DNA of 64,000 nt from NCBI RefSeq assembly GCF_000724545.1, contig NZ_JHBV01000008.1, positions 157,712 through 221,711 on the forward strand. The letters are read 5' to 3'. Positions 1-7,741 of this stretch are shown here, piece after piece. The DNA comes from Aureispira sp. CCB-QB1 (GTDB lineage: Bacteria; Bacteroidota; Bacteroidia; Chitinophagales; Saprospiraceae). The position numbers and the translations under genes were made by a program. The notes beneath the pieces are model-generated. The model saw only the letters and a program-made list of their open reading frames with translations. It was not told where the DNA came from and did not search any database. Numbering within the stretch: position 1 is the stretch's first letter; each line of letters begins with the position of its first letter.

Positions 1-101
1 TATAAGGCTCAAATTAACATTGCTTTTTGAGCGATTCAGAGTTCGTTATCAATAGAGTATATTTTTATTGCTTAATTCCTTAAACTAAAAGTATCCTAAT
101 T

Positions 102-1085
102 ATGCGCTTATTTTTTTCTATCATCTTAGTATACTTCTTTTTAGCAAGATTGCAAGCTCAGTCAGGTTATGCTAAACCCGATTTTGCTGTTCAATACATT
201 TCTTATTTTGGAATCGGTTCAGCATCTGTTCAAAAATCTGCTATTATAGGACACAACGCGGCTAATTATGCGCTCATGCAGCAGGCTTTGCCTAAGTGGA
301 CAGATCAAGGACTTGGCATTCCTGTTTATTTTTATCAAAAGACCATAGAAGATTGTGGTGCGGATTTACTAATTCAAAAATTAGAAAAAGAATACAATGT
401 ATTGGAAGAAAAGGAATTGGCAAAACGGCTTCAAAAAATAAGAGAAACGATACTAGTTGCCGACATTCCTAAAGGGCTGAGCAATCAACTAAAAAATGCT
501 ATTCAAGAATTTTATAAAGGAAAAAAAATTAGGATTAGTAGTTCTCCAAACTATTATAGTTCTATCAAAACATTTTCTATTTCGACCTCTCTTGAAGATC
601 TCTCACCTAGTATTACACAAGTCTATGCTTCTTTTTGGAAATTAGAAGCTGTAAAAGAGCGATTTAAAAATAAAGAGAACAAACAATTTGCTTTGGGGTT
701 GCTAATCACTCAAGGTTTTGAATATGGTTATGCAATTGGACGAGTCCAAACAGATTATAGTGGGCAATTTCCATCTATCCACATTATGAGTAAACGAGAA
801 TCTTCTACTGAGCGTATTGGTTTTCCTAGATTTGATAGTAAATGGTATCGCACCTATGAGAAAGCAAAAAAAGCAGCTGTCTTTGTTGATAATGCCTCTC
901 TAACGCCTACTGTTCGTGATTTGCAACAGGCGACAATTGTTTTAGATCCAATTTTGAGAGCAGGAAAAGATAAGAAGTTATCTGATAAAAACTATAATAC
1001 GGTATTTACATTTATAATAAAAAAACTAAATGGGAAGTTTCAATTGAAATTACAACAACCTGAATTACAACTAACTCATCAATAG
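102..1085 (+). CDS. Secreted protein of unknown function
   Basis: Unrecognised protein of 327 residues. A hydrophobic N-terminus (residues 3-17) followed by LQAQS looks like a Sec signal peptide cleaved near residue 20, so the product is probably periplasmic or surface exposed. The body is mixed alpha/beta, with a Lys/Glu-rich, probably helical stretch at residues 90-145, and no recognisable catalytic motif. It stands alone: a gene-free stretch follows and no partner is evident. The ATG is the first in-frame start and gives a well-formed signal peptide. I can see no family assignment; a lineage-specific secreted protein is the safest description. Confidence 0.75.
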   Translation: MRLFFSIILVYFFLARLQAQSGYAKPDFAVQYISYFGIGSASVQKSAIIGHNAANYALMQQALPKWTDQGLGIPVYFYQKTIEDCGADLLIQKLEKEYNVLEEKELAKRLQKIRETILVADIPKGLSNQLKNAIQEFYKGKKIRISSSPNYYSSIKTFSISTSLEDLSPSITQVYASFWKLEAVKERFKNKENKQFALGLLITQGFEYGYAIGRVQTDYSGQFPSIHIMSKRESSTERIGFPRFDSKWYRTYEKAKKAAVFVDNASLTPTVRDLQQATIVLDPILRAGKDKKLSDKNYNTVFTFIIKKLNGKFQLKLQQPELQLTHQ

Positions 1086-1401
1086 TTTTCTCTCACCTTT
1101 TTAGCTCTTACTTTTTTGCTATTTCTAAAAAAAAATAGCTTCCAGTGAACTTTTTTCTATTTCTTCCTGTTTATATAAAAGACTGCCTTATCTAAAGTAG
1201 TCCTTAAAACACATCAATAATTGTCTCAACATTCACGATTTGCTAGAAAAAAAGAAAGATAACACACACACACCACCTCTTTTTAAGAAAGATGAAAATC
1301 AAATATGTGCAGCATATTTGAATACGTGAGTTACTTCTACTTTTAGCAAAATACAGACCAAGGACGGTTCTCCCCCTACTAATTTTAATGCAGGACCACC
1401 T
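1086..1401. other. Gene-free stretch
   Basis: About 316 bases between two forward genes. It contains a short CA dinucleotide run near 1263-1274 and otherwise AT-rich sequence. An ATG at 1388 opens only a five-codon frame that overlaps the TTG start proposed for the next gene. I see no convincing terminator or promoter. Confidence 0.5.
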
Positions 1402-1824
1402 TTGAATACCTCTAATCAAAAAGCATGTTCTGCTGCTCGTGTATCAGAAAAACCTTTTTTCCCAACTAAAACTTTACTTTATGTTTTAGTTGACATTGAT
1501 CATTTGCCTCAACACTTGAAATTAGTGGGCAAGATTGCCCGATTATTAGAATCAAGTATTTTAGTGGTTTATTTTTCTGATAAAAATGAAGTAGATCAAG
1601 AGGCATTTCAAGCAATTCAGCAGGAAATCAAATCAATGAGTAATTATTCAAAGATTAAGTTTTTATTTTTTGAAAATACAGCTCATCCCTGTACTGAAAT
1701 ACAAAAAATAAAAGAGGAAAAAGATATCTGTGCATTGGCTTTCCCTTCTGAAAAGGAATTTTTGACAAGTTCTATTTTTAGTAATCCAAAACTGCATACA
1801 AGCATTCCAGTTTTTGCACTTTAG
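1402..1824 (+). CDS. Small protein with UspA-like N-terminal strand-helix pattern
   Basis: Encodes about 140 residues. The only usable upstream start is TTG at 1402; no in-frame ATG occurs until mid-protein, so the start is uncertain. Residues 24-60 (LLYVLVDIDHLPQHLKLVGK and following) resemble the first beta-strand and helix of universal stress protein domains, but the ATP-binding GxxG region of UspA is not evident and the length is that of one domain. It lies 55 bases before a Dps-like gene, and the two could be co-transcribed stress genes. The family assignment is tentative; it may simply be a hypothetical cytoplasmic protein. Confidence 0.6.
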   Translation: MNTSNQKACSAARVSEKPFFPTKTLLYVLVDIDHLPQHLKLVGKIARLLESSILVVYFSDKNEVDQEAFQAIQQEIKSMSNYSKIKFLFFENTAHPCTEIQKIKEEKDICALAFPSEKEFLTSSIFSNPKLHTSIPVFAL

Positions 1825-1879
1825 TCCCTAAACCTTACCCTCTTCTCATCACTTTTTTGATAACTAAAAAAATATTAAA

Positions 1880-2344
1880 ATGATCAGTAGTGCAACAATA
1901 TCAACAAGCCCTATGACAAAGAAACTAAACGTTCTATTAGCAACTTATAAAATATATGCGCACAAGCTTTTAAATTATCAATGGCTCATTCAATCCTCTA
2001 AACATCCTGAACTAAATGAAGAGTTAGATATTTATTGTGAAGAAGCCGAGCGGCAAATTGAATCTATTATCGACCAAATTATTAGTCTTGGAGGGATGCC
2101 TCTAGGATCTTGGGCTAAATGGCAACGAGCTTCTGATATTAAGTTTAAAATTCCTAATAGGGATTTCCGAACTATCTTGCAAGGGGTTATTGATGATAGT
2201 AAAACGATTCGATCTAGTGCAAGAAATTTAGAAAATCAAGCCGAAAAGAACAAACAATTGGCAACGGCTCAATTAGCACAACAAATACAGGCACAATTAG
2301 CTAGTAGAATTAGTGATGTGCAAAACAAACTTCACTTGATCTAA
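1880..2344 (+). CDS. Dps-like ferritin-fold protein with degenerate ferroxidase site
   Basis: A 154-residue protein that follows the Dps four-helix layout: helix A (LNVLLATYKIYAHKLLNYQW, about residues 17-36), then the stretch that in Dps carries the ferroxidase ligands, then helices with LGGMPLGS matching the usual LGG/xP turn. In canonical Dps helix A reads NFHW and the next helix LHxxFExxY, supplying two His ligands plus Asp and Glu. Here NYQW and LNEELDIY replace them, so both His appear to be Gln and Asn. Acidic residues (CEEAERQIESIIDQI) remain. Known family role is DNA protection and iron storage; the sequence suggests a structural or DNA-binding paralogue without normal iron oxidation. 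Fold assignment is by pattern only. Confidence 0.7.
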   Translation: MISSATISTSPMTKKLNVLLATYKIYAHKLLNYQWLIQSSKHPELNEELDIYCEEAERQIESIIDQIISLGGMPLGSWAKWQRASDIKFKIPNRDFRTILQGVIDDSKTIRSSARNLENQAEKNKQLATAQLAQQIQAQLASRISDVQNKLHLI

Positions 2345-2443
2345 ATTTGGACCTTCTTGCACACCATTCAATATGGTAATTGGTAACTATCAATTACTTC
2401 CTTATAAACAGGTTATCTCCCAACCTAGACAAAAAGAAAAAAA

Positions 2444-2845
2444 ATGAAAAAGAAAAAAGTAGATTTTTATAAAAAAATAACCAACTGGGCAAATAATAAA
2501 GGTTTTAGAAATATTAAGGCTAATACAGAAGGATTTGAAACTCCTCGTAGCTTTACAAAAAAAGATTCTGAAGAAGAAGAAATAATTCCTGATATTACAG
2601 CAACTAGTTTTGGTTCAAAGTATTATTTTGAAATCGTAACGAAACCCACTCAAAATAAAATAAAACAAAACCTAATTTCAAAATGGAAATTATTAAGCCT
2701 TTTAGCAGAACGAAAAGGCGGTAAATTATATCTATTTGCCCCCCATGGTAATAAGAGCTTTACTCAAAATATTATGAGTAAATATAAAATTAAAGCAAAG
2801 TTCATTTCTTTGCCAAAACTAAAAATGCCTAAAGCTGCTGTATAA
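2444..2845 (+). CDS. Small PD-(D/E)xK-like protein, function unknown
   Basis: A 133-residue basic protein without signal peptide. Residues 47-66 contain PDITA followed about a dozen residues later by YYFEIVTK, which resembles the PD...(D/E)xK core of the restriction-endonuclease-like fold; a conserved-looking helix and strand (KWKLLSLLAERKGGKLYLF) follow as expected. Similar short proteins occur in Bacteroidota without known function. Spacing of the motif is not perfect (ExxxK), so nuclease activity should not be assumed. A strong terminator hairpin lies 36 bases after the stop codon, so the gene is the end of its transcript. Confidence 0.65.
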   Translation: MKKKKVDFYKKITNWANNKGFRNIKANTEGFETPRSFTKKDSEEEEIIPDITATSFGSKYYFEIVTKPTQNKIKQNLISKWKLLSLLAERKGGKLYLFAPHGNKSFTQNIMSKYKIKAKFISLPKLKMPKAAV

Positions 2846-2880
2846 AAAAGCACAGTATATTGTTCTATACAGTTATCACA

Positions 2881-2916
2881 AGAGCCTTCTCGAAAGTCGA
2901 AAAGGCTCTTTTTTTT
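2881..2916 (+). terminator. Rho-independent terminator
   Basis: Stem AGAGCCTT (2881-2888) pairs with AAGGCTCT (2902-2909), with further CGA/TCG pairing inside the loop, followed by eight Ts. It lies 36 bases after the gene ending at 2845 and points forward. Confidence 0.85.
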
Positions 2917-3052
2917 GTAAAGCCTCTACTCTATCGGCAAAGTTATTTTTACAAGACACAACATATTAAAAAAAATACCACACATCCTTTAATAAACTTC
3001 CGATATTTTAACGTATGAGTAAAATTAAACTCTAGAAAAGCATCTATTTCAA

Positions 3053-3095
3053 AAAAAATGCGTGCAATCATTAGATCAACTCAACGCATTTTTTT
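3053..3095 (-). terminator. Probable bidirectional terminator downstream of purE
   Basis: AAAAAAATGCGT (from 3052) and ACGCATTTTTTT (3084-3095) form an A/T-flanked stem with a 20-base loop. Read on the minus strand it sits about 40 bases after the purE stop codon and ends in a T-run; on the plus strand it also ends in T's. The long loop lowers certainty. Confidence 0.55.
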
Positions 3096-3136
3096 GAGCT
3101 ATAATTTTTTAGCTCAATCACGAATTAATGAGAGCA

Positions 3137-3643
3137 CTATTTCCACCCATTTTCAGCAACATCATCTACAGATTTCAGTACTTTATTCGTCAATTGTTTT
3201 TTGTATTCTAACATAAATTGAGCTACTTTATCATCGAAAGTACTAACAATTGAAGCAGCTAAAATACCTGCATTTTTTCCTCCATCTAATGCAACTGTAG
3301 CGACAGGGATTCCACCTGGCATTTGCAGAATAGATAAAATAGAATCCCATCCATCAATAGAGTTACTTGATTTTACAGGAACACCAATAACAGGAAGTGT
3401 GGTTAAAGAGGCAACCATTCCTGGCAAATGAGCGGCACCTCCTGCCCCTGCAACAATTACTTTAAGGCCACGTTCTCTTGCCAAAGTAGCGTAATCGATC
3501 ATCCGTTGTGGTGTGCGGTGCGCAGAAACAATGGTTAACTCAAAAGGTATTTGGGCTTCTTCTAAAAATTCAGCTGCTGCCCTCATAACAGGCAAATCAG
3601 ACTGACTTCCCATGATAATTCCAACTAAAGGTTTATTGCTCAT
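3137..3643 (-). CDS. purE: N5-carboxyaminoimidazole ribonucleotide mutase
   Basis: PurE converts N5-CAIR to CAIR in de novo purine synthesis. The 168-residue protein shows the family landmarks: GIIMGSQSDL at the N-terminus, SAHRTP (substrate-binding and catalytic His), GAGGAAHLPGM, and the C-terminal LQMPGGIPVATVA with the AGILAA helix. Length is normal for a class I bacterial PurE. A frame extends three codons further upstream but would begin with TTG, so the ATG at 3643 is preferred. That start overlaps the end of purK by 11 bases, indicating a two-gene operon purK-purE with coupled translation. Confidence 0.97.
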   Translation of the reverse strand: MSNKPLVGIIMGSQSDLPVMRAAAEFLEEAQIPFELTIVSAHRTPQRMIDYATLARERGLKVIVAGAGGAAHLPGMVASLTTLPVIGVPVKSSNSIDGWDSILSILQMPGGIPVATVALDGGKNAGILAASIVSTFDDKVAQFMLEYKKQLTNKVLKSVDDVAENGWK

Positions 3644-4763
3644 CGGATACAAATTTTATAGTTTTTTTGACAAAATCAATTTTTTTAATTAATTGTTCCA
3701 TGTCTTTATCTCTAACCGTGACATGCCCCATTTTTCGGAAAGGTCTCGTCATTTTTTTTCCGTATAAATGCAAGTGACAACCAGGAATATCCAAGACTTC
3801 TTTAAAACCTTTACAAACAGCAACTCCAGTGTGTCCCTCCTCTCCTAGTAGATTAATCATTGCAGATGATATAAACAATGAAGTATCACCTAATGGCCAA
3901 TTGAGTATTGCTCTTAATTGTTGTTCAAACTGAGACGTCATGTTACTTTCTATAGATTGATGCCCACTGTTATGTGTTCTTGGTGCAATTTCATTAACCA
4001 AAACCTCTCCATTTTTAGTCACAAACATTTCAACAGCCAACAAACCTACGATTTCCAACTTTTTAGCTAAGTTCGTAGCAATTTCAACAGCCTTATCAGT
4101 TATATCTTCTCTGATTTGAGCTGGTGCCAAGAGATACTCTACCAAATTTGCTTCTGGATGAAAAACCAACTCTACAGGCGGAAATGCTTTTATAGCACCA
4201 TCTTCATTTCTAGCAACAATAACCGAGATTTCTTTTTCAAAATCAATCAGCTTTTCTAATAATCCTGGAGCATCAAATCCTTTAGATATATCTTCTTTGG
4301 TACGCATTACTTGCACTCCTCTTCCATCGTAACCACCTTTTCCTATTTTATTAACCGCAGGCAAAAAATCTGCGTTCGCCTCAATTTCTTCCAAGTTTTC
4401 TGTCAAAATGAACTCTGCTGTTGGAATACCATTGTCCTTGTAAAACTGCTTTTGAATGCGCTTGTCTTGAATCATTTCAATGATATGAGGCTGAGGAAAT
4501 ACTTTTTTGCCTTCATCACTCAATTTTTGCAATGCTTTTGTATTCACCTGCTCAATCTCAATGGTAATCAAATCATGTTTGGCACCAAAATTATAAACTG
4601 TGTCAAAATCATTTAAGTCGCCAACTTCAAATTCCGCTGCATTTTCTTTGCAAGGAGCTTCTGGATTTGGATCCAATATTGCAACTTCTATATTAAAATC
4701 AATGGCAGATCGAATAAGCATGCGCCCTAATTGCCCCCCTCCTAGAATAGCTATTTTTTTCAC
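3633..4763 (-). CDS. purK: N5-carboxyaminoimidazole ribonucleotide synthase
   Basis: PurK uses ATP and bicarbonate to carboxylate AIR to N5-CAIR, the substrate of PurE. The 376-residue protein begins with the ILGGGQLGRML nucleotide-like motif and contains an ATP-grasp domain (KIGKGGYDGRGV around residue 140, EKEISVIVAR, and the metal-binding VNEIAPRTHNSGH). Length and domain order are normal. Together with the overlapping purE it forms the standard bacterial PurK-PurE pair that replaces the single eukaryotic-type AIR carboxylase. It is the first gene of the minus-strand operon. Confidence 0.97.
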   Translation of the reverse strand: MKKIAILGGGQLGRMLIRSAIDFNIEVAILDPNPEAPCKENAAEFEVGDLNDFDTVYNFGAKHDLITIEIEQVNTKALQKLSDEGKKVFPQPHIIEMIQDKRIQKQFYKDNGIPTAEFILTENLEEIEANADFLPAVNKIGKGGYDGRGVQVMRTKEDISKGFDAPGLLEKLIDFEKEISVIVARNEDGAIKAFPPVELVFHPEANLVEYLLAPAQIREDITDKAVEIATNLAKKLEIVGLLAVEMFVTKNGEVLVNEIAPRTHNSGHQSIESNMTSQFEQQLRAILNWPLGDTSLFISSAMINLLGEEGHTGVAVCKGFKEVLDIPGCHLHLYGKKMTRPFRKMGHVTVRDKDMEQLIKKIDFVKKTIKFVSDEQ

Positions 4764-5113
4764 TTTGATTTGCTTTAGTAGTTTGCTTGTTTAATTAATT
4801 TGTATACTGTATTTAATATTTTGTAACTTACTCAGAAATACATCTTGTATTTCTGGACTCCTTTTAAAGAACTTTAATTAACTCATAAACAATCCCTTAA
4901 ATTTTATCAAACAAGTAATTTGCTTTCTTTTAAGCTAGTTTTCTTGCACGGAATCGCAATTTCATGCAAATATAGCCATATGTTTGGAAATTCATACGTT
5001 AATTTAAACGAATCCGTCTTCAATGAAAAAAAACAGGAATTAAGCCTATAAAAAGCACTTTTTTGACAGAAAAACAAAGTGTGAGTATTTTATTAAATGA
5101 GTAAAATTTTTCT
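4764..5113. other. Divergent intergenic region upstream of purK
   Basis: 350 bases separating purKE (minus) from a lipoprotein gene (plus). The only element I can point to is a minus-strand TATATTTG (4967-4974), an exact match to the Bacteroidota -7 consensus TAnnTTTG. No good -33 TTTG lies at the usual 19-21 base distance, so it is only a candidate purK promoter with a leader of about 190 bases. I see no purine riboswitch. Confidence 0.35.
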
Positions 5114-5542
5114 ATGAATAGATTGATATTTTTTTTGATTATTATATCCTTTATAAGTTGTGAAAAAACGACAGATTATAAAAGAATCATCCAAAACGAT
5201 TCTGATTATGATATTTGGATTATCAACCCTTATTACAGAGCATTAGATAGTACTAATACTTTTACTGAATGTCGAGAAATTGTTTTGGACAGCATTGCTG
5301 TAGCAAGAAAAACTAGTTATGTCTTGGAGGTTGTCAATACCAATAGATCCGTTGACTTTCATGCAGACTGCCCTTTCATTTGTTTAGATACTTTAGAAAC
5401 GAGAATTCATAACAGAGATTCTTTGAGATTAAATATAAACCTCTATCCTAGTGATTCTAACTGGGTTTATACTGTTTTTCAGGAAGGAGAAAAAGGAAGT
5501 TGTGAGTGTCGGTTAATTATTACTAATTCTAGCATAGAATAA
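5114..5542 (+). CDS. Lipoprotein, paralogue of the next gene
   Basis: A 142-residue lipoprotein: hydrophobic residues 4-14 end in the lipobox-like SFISC, giving acylated Cys16. The mature protein is unrecognised. It shares a full-length pattern with the gene at 5818: an N-terminal [YD]RII[QE]N-S-YDIW segment, a central DCPxIC-DT motif, and a C-terminal NWxYxV-Q-GExGSCEC block. Four conserved Cys in the mature part may form two disulfides. The two genes are tandem and 275 bases apart, so a duplication is clear, but each probably has its own promoter. A small extracytoplasmic beta-rich domain is likely; the function is unknown. Confidence 0.75.
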   Translation: MNRLIFFLIIISFISCEKTTDYKRIIQNDSDYDIWIINPYYRALDSTNTFTECREIVLDSIAVARKTSYVLEVVNTNRSVDFHADCPFICLDTLETRIHNRDSLRLNINLYPSDSNWVYTVFQEGEKGSCECRLIITNSSIE

Positions 5543-5817
5543 TGGGGATATTTTACTAACTGAGTAAAAATAAAAAACAAACAAGTAAGGTACTATCTAC
5601 AGCAAAAATATAAATTCAATAAGTGCCAATCATAAAAATCTAATTAACGTAAAAAAAACAATCAAAAAGTAGGGAGAGTTATTTTTCATTCGGTTTAATG
5701 TCTAAGTAAGTGTCAAGAAAATAATAAGTATTGACCAATTACTAAAAGTTCTATTATTAATAAAACACATTAGACTATTCTATTTAGAAAATTTTATAGT
5801 ATAAAAAACTGCTTTTT

Positions 5818-6210
5818 ATGAAAATTATATGCTTCTTTGTCCTTTTCTTCTTGTTGTTCAATTGTACCCCACCAAGTGTTACTTATGACCGAATCATTGA
5901 AAACAATTCGAGTTATGACATATGGGTAAATCCCCCCAACAACTGCTTTCAAGACAGTATTCTAATTCCAAGCAATACACATCGTATACTAGAAGGTACT
6001 ATTGAGCGAAATGGTTCTGTTAATAATTTTAGAGATTGCCCCTCTATTTGTATAGATACAGCTGGTACGAGTATTAGTAATCACGACTCTTTGAGTTTAA
6101 ATTTTGTTTTGGAACCTACTCACCCCAATTGGCAATACAGAGTTGTTCAACCTGGCGAATCTGGAAGTTGCGAATGTAGAATCACAATTACCGACGCTGA
6201 CATTAACTGA
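5818..6210 (+). CDS. Lipoprotein, paralogue of the previous gene
   Basis: A 130-residue lipoprotein with lipobox LLFNC (Cys16). It repeats the layout of the gene at 5114: YDRIIENNSSYDIW near the mature N-terminus, a DCPSICIDT motif in the centre, and NWQYRVVQPGESGSCEC near the end. The same four Cys positions are kept, while the linker between is shorter by about a dozen residues. It is therefore the second copy of a tandem duplication that has diverged. No family recognised. A structured RNA element begins about 160 bases after its stop. Confidence 0.75.
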   Translation: MKIICFFVLFFLLFNCTPPSVTYDRIIENNSSYDIWVNPPNNCFQDSILIPSNTHRILEGTIERNGSVNNFRDCPSICIDTAGTSISNHDSLSLNFVLEPTHPNWQYRVVQPGESGSCECRITITDADIN

Positions 6211-6368
6211 TTGCCGCTCCAATTTGTGATTTCGCATTTGATATTTAGCCTAATGCTTTTGATGCTATTTATATGTTACTAATTACCCCAAAAGTAATGA
6301 CCTTTTTCAGCAAAAGTGATTAAGGGGTTCTTTATCAGATAAAAAATAATTATATTAGCTTTAAGATT

Positions 6369-6481
6369 CTTACCTCAACGCTGAAGAAGAAATTGGGGGT
6401 AAGCAATCAATCTAATCTGTGCCTCAAGGCGCATACTTCAGCAGACCTCATTGGGGACTGCTGAAGTATGCGCTTTTTTTT
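6369..6481 (+). ncRNA. Structured leader or small RNA ending in a strong terminator
   Basis: A first hairpin pairs CTTACCTCAA (6369-6378) with TTGGGGGTAAG (6393-6403). A second hairpin is a perfect 16-bp stem, 6429-6444 with 6458-6473, with a 13-base loop and eight Ts: an intrinsic terminator. The loop of hairpin 1 carries GCTGAAG (6380-6386), identical to part of the terminator's 3' arm and complementary to CTTCAGC (6436-6442) in its 5' arm, so the two can form an alternative, anti-terminating pairing. The terminator ends 42 bases before the lipoprotein gene at 6523. A TATATTAG box (6351-6358) could be the -7 element. Either an attenuator of that gene or an sRNA of about 110 bases; no known family matched. 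Confidence 0.5.
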
Positions 6482-6522
6482 GTGAAGATCGATAATTTCA
6501 AATAGCTTGATAAAATAAAAAC

Positions 6523-7653
6523 ATGAACCGAAACAAATTATTCTTACTTTTCACCTTGTCTATTAGTCTCTTTTTAGGAGCTTGTACGGGCTCTTCGCCT
6601 TTCCTCTATTCAGGTATTACATCTTCAAAAACATGCACTAAACAAGGTGGTTATTGGTATAATGAAAAATGCTGGCGAAACTATGAAGACGCTAGTATTG
6701 ACAAAGCAGACATCGACAAATTGGTAGAAAAGCAAATAGAACTTGCCCAAAATACTATGATAACAATAGGTCAACAATCTTACCCCTTAAAAATGATGAT
6801 GCCTATGCCTCAAGGAAAAAGTTATATCTTTCTTACGATGTTTGAAGATGAGAAAGGCACTATAACTATCTACCAAACTGTCAATAAAAAAGAATTAGAT
6901 CGCAAAGGGAAAGCTGTATCTAATGCTCTTTTCATCAGAGGGAATTTGCTAGAGTTGTCAGATGAAGACTTAACAGAAGAAAGAATCAAAGCAATAAGCA
7001 TTGGGCAAGGAGATTTAAATATTCAATTCCAAGGAGCTGACTTTGAGAAAATAAAAGTATTCGGCAACTATACTGAAATAGGGTCTAGCGCAATTAAATC
7101 ACTAAATTATACTGCTACAGAGGACTTTGGTTCGATGGGAAACAGCAAGATGGAAGTTAAAGGCAACGAAGTATACATCAATGGCGATCTCGGCACACGT
7201 AGTTATTACCAACTTAAGAGTATACTGCAAGAACATCCTAACCTAAAAACAGTTGTATTAGGCAATATTTCTGGCTCAGTAAACGATGCCGTTAATATGC
7301 ACACGGGAAGGATACTCCGAGAAGCAGGTTTAAACACTAAAGTGCTGAGCGATAGCAAAATTGCATCTGGAGCTGTCGATTTATTTTGCGCTGGCGTAGA
7401 ACGTATTGTAGAAAAAGGTGCCCAGTTAGGCATTCATTCTTGGTGTTGTATAGGCGATTTGACGGCTATTGAAATTCCCAAAGAACATCCTGCACATCAA
7501 CATCAAATTGAGTACTTCACGATGTGCATGGGCTCTAGAAATGGTCCCGCTTTTTATTTCCATACCCTTGAAGCAGCTCCTTTTGATGGTGTTCACTGGA
7601 TGACAGAACAAGAGATGAAAAAATGGAAAGTGGCTACTTATTTTTTAGAATGA
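6523..7653 (+). CDS. Lipoprotein with ClpP/crotonase-like C-terminal domain (COG3904-like)
   Basis: A 376-residue lipoprotein (lipobox LGAC, Cys21). The C-terminal 160 residues follow the pattern of COG3904, predicted periplasmic proteins with a ClpP/SppA-like fold: a strand TVVLGNISGSVNDA, helix GRILREAGLNTKV, then KIASGAVDLFCAGVERIV and LGIHSW. Ser282 in IASGAVDLF aligns with the nucleophile-bearing helix of that group, although the usual SACxxxF is changed. The N-terminal half is unassigned. It is preceded at 42 bases by a terminator-like structure that may regulate it. A serine hydrolase or peptidase role is possible but not shown; the family itself is poorly characterised. Confidence 0.65.
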   Translation: MNRNKLFLLFTLSISLFLGACTGSSPFLYSGITSSKTCTKQGGYWYNEKCWRNYEDASIDKADIDKLVEKQIELAQNTMITIGQQSYPLKMMMPMPQGKSYIFLTMFEDEKGTITIYQTVNKKELDRKGKAVSNALFIRGNLLELSDEDLTEERIKAISIGQGDLNIQFQGADFEKIKVFGNYTEIGSSAIKSLNYTATEDFGSMGNSKMEVKGNEVYINGDLGTRSYYQLKSILQEHPNLKTVVLGNISGSVNDAVNMHTGRILREAGLNTKVLSDSKIASGAVDLFCAGVERIVEKGAQLGIHSWCCIGDLTAIEIPKEHPAHQHQIEYFTMCMGSRNGPAFYFHTLEAAPFDGVHWMTEQEMKKWKVATYFLE

Positions 7654-7741
7654 GTGTGCTTTTTAGCTTCTTTTAACTCCCCAGTTAAGTTTCTCAAAAA
7701 GAAAAATAGAAAGCATTGTTTTAATCCTCAATATTTAATTT

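Noticed and set aside
4764..5113. Purine riboswitch upstream of purK
   Set aside because: No purine-aptamer core or paired P2/P3 loops could be found in the leader.
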